A DNA stretch of 8,294 nucleotides from an uncultured Clostridia bacterium. Lineage in GTDB: Bacteria; Bacillota; Clostridia; Lachnospirales; CAMVHY01. The notes beneath the pieces are model-generated. The model had not been told where the DNA came from, searched no databases, and was given only the letters and a program-made list of their open reading frames with translations. A program made the translations under genes and the position numbers. The stretch is from the NCBI GenBank assembly GCA_946415665.1, contig CAMKTI010000073.1, positions 1 to 8,294 on the forward strand, read 5' to 3'. This document shows positions 6,833 through 8,294 of the stretch, piece after piece; position 1 is the stretch's first letter, and the number at the start of each line of letters is the position of its first letter.

Positions 6833-6867
6833 AATTGGTGAAAAAGAAATTTGGAGGCAGAAAACTG

Positions 6868-8160
6868 ATGAAAGAAAACAATAGTAAGTCTGAGGCTGAA
6901 GTAAAAACATCTCAGCAATCAAAGACATTTCATGATTTTGTTTTTGGCAAAGGAAATGCGGAGAGGCTTTGGAAAATTGTTGACGAGATAGCAAAATATT
7001 CTTTTAATTATTGGGCTGAGAAAAGTGGTTTTAATAAAGTAGAACCGGCAAGTAATTACAATGCTGTTACGTATTTTATTTCCATTCTTACCAGCAATAA
7101 TAAAATGATAAGTGGCGTAGATAATAATCTGGCGATTTCTGACAAGCCAAAACAAATGTTGTTGTCTATGTACAAAACGGAAATTGATAACAACAAGGCT
7201 AGTTATGATAGTGATACTAATGAGAAATTATTTAGTCAAGAAATCAAAAAATTCAGTTCCGATGATCAACAGATTTTGAAGTCTGTTTTTGACATGTCAT
7301 GGTATAACAAAATAAGAAATTATTGTTATCCAAACGGTGCGCCGCAAGGTGAATACCGAAAAGAATTTTTTGAATACATTAAAGAACTGTTGAAGTGCAT
7401 GGCCGTTATTGACATTCTAAGTGCAGGATGTGATGATTGCATCAAGATCACAACGGACAACGAAGATGATTTTGAAGCCGCAATTAAAAGCTATTTTTTG
7501 GAAGAAAATCGCATAAAAGACAGGCTATATTTTATAGCATCGAAATCTGGTTGTGAAAAATATGACGACAAAAAAGATTTTATAGCGCAGTTTTTCCAAG
7601 CTTATATTGATTATAGGCTCAGGGATCAAGAAAACAAAAAAACTGTAGTAAATTTATTCGTAGAATATAATTCTGCGCAAGTCGAAACTTTAAAAACTGA
7701 AGAAAAAAATGATAATGCACCAAATATAAAACTGATTGTAGCTAGTAATATAACTGAAAACTTGAGTAAAACTAATGAAACTAATATTAATAATGAAGCG
7801 AAACAAACAAATAATAAACAAAGTGGTGCAATTGTCCCTAAAATAAAATGGTGGAAAAATATTTGGTTTTGGCGATTGTTAAGTTTAGGCGTAACAGTTT
7901 TAAATTTAATATTAATGATTTCGTTTATAAATTTTTGGTTCTATTTTATTGCGCCGTTAGTGATTTTTGCTATTGTTACTCTCGTATTATTTTTTTATGA
8001 ACCGGCATCTGAAGAGAAAATTAAAGAAGAGTTAGAAGGTGGTGAAGATAGTACGCTTTCTCAAAGTAATCGATATCAATATGTAAAAGTAAAAGGACAA
8101 AATCCACATTTGCAAAGTTCAACAGAATATAACAGACAAAATAAATTAAGTCATATATAA
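6868..8160 (+). CDS. Unrecognised protein with C-terminal membrane hairpin (430 aa)
   Basis: No named family is recognised. The start is the ATG at 6868, with GGAGG at 6853-6857 and 10-base spacing. There is no signal peptide. Residues about 15-270 form a soluble, probably helical domain containing five cysteines, including a CDDC pair (GCDDCIK). A low-complexity Asn/Thr/Glu/Lys linker follows at about 275-322, then a Trp-rich boundary (KWWKNIWFW) and two membrane segments at about 333-355 and 357-377. A 50-residue polar tail ends the protein. The hairpin is a close paralogue of that in the 132-residue protein at 6031, and the same plan occurs in the 518-residue protein at 1024. Both termini are predicted in the cytoplasm. 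The gene is monocistronic; no convincing terminator is visible before the window ends. A role in the envelope or at a host interface is speculative. Confidence 0.8.
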   Translation: MKENNSKSEAEVKTSQQSKTFHDFVFGKGNAERLWKIVDEIAKYSFNYWAEKSGFNKVEPASNYNAVTYFISILTSNNKMISGVDNNLAISDKPKQMLLSMYKTEIDNNKASYDSDTNEKLFSQEIKKFSSDDQQILKSVFDMSWYNKIRNYCYPNGAPQGEYRKEFFEYIKELLKCMAVIDILSAGCDDCIKITTDNEDDFEAAIKSYFLEENRIKDRLYFIASKSGCEKYDDKKDFIAQFFQAYIDYRLRDQENKKTVVNLFVEYNSAQVETLKTEEKNDNAPNIKLIVASNITENLSKTNETNINNEAKQTNNKQSGAIVPKIKWWKNIWFWRLLSLGVTVLNLILMISFINFWFYFIAPLVIFAIVTLVLFFYEPASEEKIKEELEGGEDSTLSQSNRYQYVKVKGQNPHLQSSTEYNRQNKLSHI

Positions 8161-8219
8161 ATTCTAAAAATATCAAGAGACTTTTATTGTCGGAAATTAA
8201 ATTTGTTGCGGCTAGACGT

Positions 8220-8234
8220 GATGCATTATGCATC
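8220..8234. other. Short palindrome in the right-edge spacer
   Basis: GATGCAT-T-ATGCATC is a 15-base palindrome with a single central base, flanked by CTAG on both sides (8212-8215 and 8238-8241). It lies 60 bases after the 430-residue gene, in a patch with more G+C than its surroundings. It has no T tract, so it is not a standard terminator. It could be a protein-binding site or part of a gene continuing past the window. Nothing else is recognisable in 8161-8294. Confidence 0.35.
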
Positions 8235-8294
8235 AAGCTAGGTAAAGGCTTAATTCGAAACAAAACATGAAGTTGGTATTCCACACGATAGTTA

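Larger units (their letters stand above)
6574..6836. repeat. Right direct repeat, outer copy (partner 5738-6000)
   Basis: This is the second copy of the wecB 5' end plus divergent promoter region, gap-free against 5738-6000. It now supplies the promoter of the 430-residue gene. Most differences fall at 6664-6808; the wecB-proximal half is nearly identical. A 20-base block at 6727-6746 beginning CGGATAACAA is also unchanged from 5891-5910 and could hold a regulatory site. Confidence 0.9.

Noticed and set aside
6835..6867. TTG at 6835 as the start of the 430-residue gene
   Set aside because: It lies before the predicted transcription start near 6839; GGAGG at 6853-6857 points to the ATG at 6868, which aligns with the start of the paralogue.
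6031..8160. Toxin-antitoxin or phage-defence pair
   Set aside because: The two genes have separate promoters, are paralogous in their membrane hairpins, and show no nuclease, NTPase or toxin motif.
8166..8270. Short plus-strand frame containing EIKFVAARRDALCIKLG
   Set aside because: About 33 codons, no RBS, no recognisable family; could be a gene remnant but cannot be supported here.
8021..8284. 87-codon minus-strand frame at the right edge
   Set aside because: Half of it is antisense to the 430-residue gene, and the rest has no RBS or recognisable motif.

Overview
The window is strongly AT-rich (by eye roughly a quarter G+C). It centres on a compact three-gene minus-strand operon: wecB/mnaA (UDP-GlcNAc 2-epimerase), a DUF5711-type membrane-anchored beta-propeller-like protein, and a CvpA-family membrane protein. 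A DUF5711 gene next to cvpA, overlapping genes and strong GGAGG ribosome binding sites with TTG starts point to a low-GC Firmicute of the Clostridia/Oscillospiraceae type. The very low G+C and the lineage-specific membrane proteins would suit a host-associated or genome-reduced member, for example an Improbicoccus-like symbiont, but that placement is inference.

The operon is flanked on both sides by plus-strand genes of an unrecognised family. Left to right these are: a decayed C-terminal fragment (111-545), an intact 518-residue protein (1024-2580), then across the operon a 132-residue protein (6031-6429) and a 430-residue protein (6868-8160). The three intact proteins share a plan: no signal peptide, a start like MKEN or MEQSK, a soluble helical region that is variable or absent, two closely spaced hydrophobic segments (a membrane hairpin) near the C-terminus, and a charged cytosol-type tail. 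Each has its own sigma70-type promoter with a 17-bp spacer and, apart from the weaker site of the 132-residue gene, a consensus Shine-Dalgarno. The fragment shares the hairpin and tail but has lost its 5' end and shows no ribosome binding site.

The most informative signal is a pair of partial tandem duplications, one at each end of the operon. On the left, gene 3' end + terminator + cvpA 3' end occurs twice (111-796 and 2132-2824). On the right, wecB 5' end + divergent promoter region occurs twice (5738-6000 and 6574-6836). Each outer copy carries a dead remnant of the neighbouring housekeeping gene. In both cases the non-coding and housekeeping-derived parts are about 89-95% identical by hand count, while the family genes between them are far more diverged or differ by about 290 codons. 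This looks like a locus where a membrane-protein family expands and diversifies between conserved flanks. Alternatives are relaxed constraint or segmental gene conversion. No transposase, integrase, CRISPR array, tRNA or rRNA was seen.

Gene-free stretches: 546-1023 holds a terminator, the cvpA remnant, about 140 bases with nothing recognisable (797-936) and a promoter. 5785-6030 holds divergent promoters. 6430-6867 holds a terminator-like hairpin, the wecB remnant and duplicated promoters. 8161-8294 holds only a short palindrome. The left edge (1-110) holds nothing firmly assignable.
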